Below are positions 13,829 to 13,865 of a DNA stretch of 13,865 nt, piece after piece. A program made the position numbers and the translations under genes. Below the pieces are notes generated by a model that saw only the letters and a list, made by a program, of their open reading frames with translations, did not search any database and was not told where the DNA came from. This DNA comes from Planctomycetota bacterium (GTDB lineage: Bacteria > Planctomycetota > PUPC01 > JABMSA01 > JAUWKK01), in assembly GCA_030614245.1 (NCBI GenBank), contig JAUWKK010000028.1, forward strand, positions 1-13,865, in the 5' to 3' direction. Position 1 is the stretch's first letter. Each line of letters starts with the position of its first letter.

Positions 13829-13865
13829 CCTATATGCCCCCCGGCTCTCAGCGGCTCCGCAGCGA

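Larger units (their letters stand above)
13424..13865. repeat. Gene-free tail filled with palindromic repeats
   Basis: No open frame here has family-like sequence or a ribosome site. The stretch holds at least seven hairpins: 13480-13494 (CCTGCC-ATA-GGCAGG), 13647-13671 (7-bp stem CGCAATC), 13672-13686 (GGCCGC-GTC-GCGGCC), 13699-13716 and 13811-13828 (8-bp stem CTGGGGCT), and 13740-13752 and 13775-13787 (GCCC...GGGC type). The last four are arranged in mirror order. The remainder is unremarkable. I see no T-run terminator for the Gfo/Idh genes. Confidence 0.75.

Noticed and set aside
13480..13865. CRISPR array
   Set aside because: The repeats are palindromes of different sequence and in inverted order, with no regular repeat-spacer spacing and no cas genes.

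Overview
The window looks like GC-rich DNA from an uncultured, probably anaerobic bacterium. It has three parts. (1) Positions 1-10739, all on the minus strand, form a long tightly packed cluster for a formate dehydrogenase and its pyranopterin cofactor. (2) Positions 10986-13423, on the plus strand, hold two Gfo/Idh/MocA-family oxidoreductases, the second with a twin-arginine signal. (3) Two non-coding stretches (5918-6234 and 13424-13865) are filled with short GC-rich palindromes. Tat-targeted Gfo/Idh proteins and scattered palindromic repeats of this kind recall Planctomycetota and related uncultured lineages, but this is an impression and the phylum is not proven.

In transcription order the minus-strand cluster runs: an FAD/NAD(P)- and [2Fe-2S]-binding gamma subunit (10739-9879); a cysteine-type formate dehydrogenase catalytic subunit (9882-7840); a two-cluster iron-sulfur beta subunit of the sulfhydrogenase type (7843-6845); MobA (6843-6235); a 317-bp palindrome-rich gap; an unrecognised 96-residue Cys-containing protein (5917-5627); a fusion of a MobB-like P-loop domain to a ModE-type DNA-binding domain (5627-4821); MoeA (4828-3620); a short MoaA (3623-2820); MoaC (2817-2362); a MOSC-MogA fusion (2372-1437); FdhD (1417-554); and a TupA-like tungstate-binding lipoprotein (547-1, cut by the window edge). 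Most neighbours overlap or are separated by 20 bases or fewer, so the set is probably co-expressed.

The genes make a coherent pathway. TupA would capture tungstate (or molybdate). MoaA and MoaC make cPMP. MogA and MoeA adenylylate molybdopterin and insert the metal. MobA (with MobB) adds GMP to give the bis-MGD form. FdhD donates sulfur to the metal centre of the dehydrogenase. The enzyme would pass electrons from formate through beta and gamma to NAD(P)+, or run in reverse to reduce CO2. MPT synthase (MoaD/MoaE) and the Tup permease/ATPase are not in the window. A good sigma70-like promoter (10897-10870) and a roughly 125-base leader containing a hairpin followed by a short T run stand before the first gene.

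The divergent plus-strand pair starts behind a perfect AGGAGG and looks unrelated to formate metabolism; it is probably a sugar or cyclitol dehydrogenase unit. The final 440 bases have no gene I can support and consist of hairpin repeats, four of which are arranged in mirror order (A-B-B'-A').
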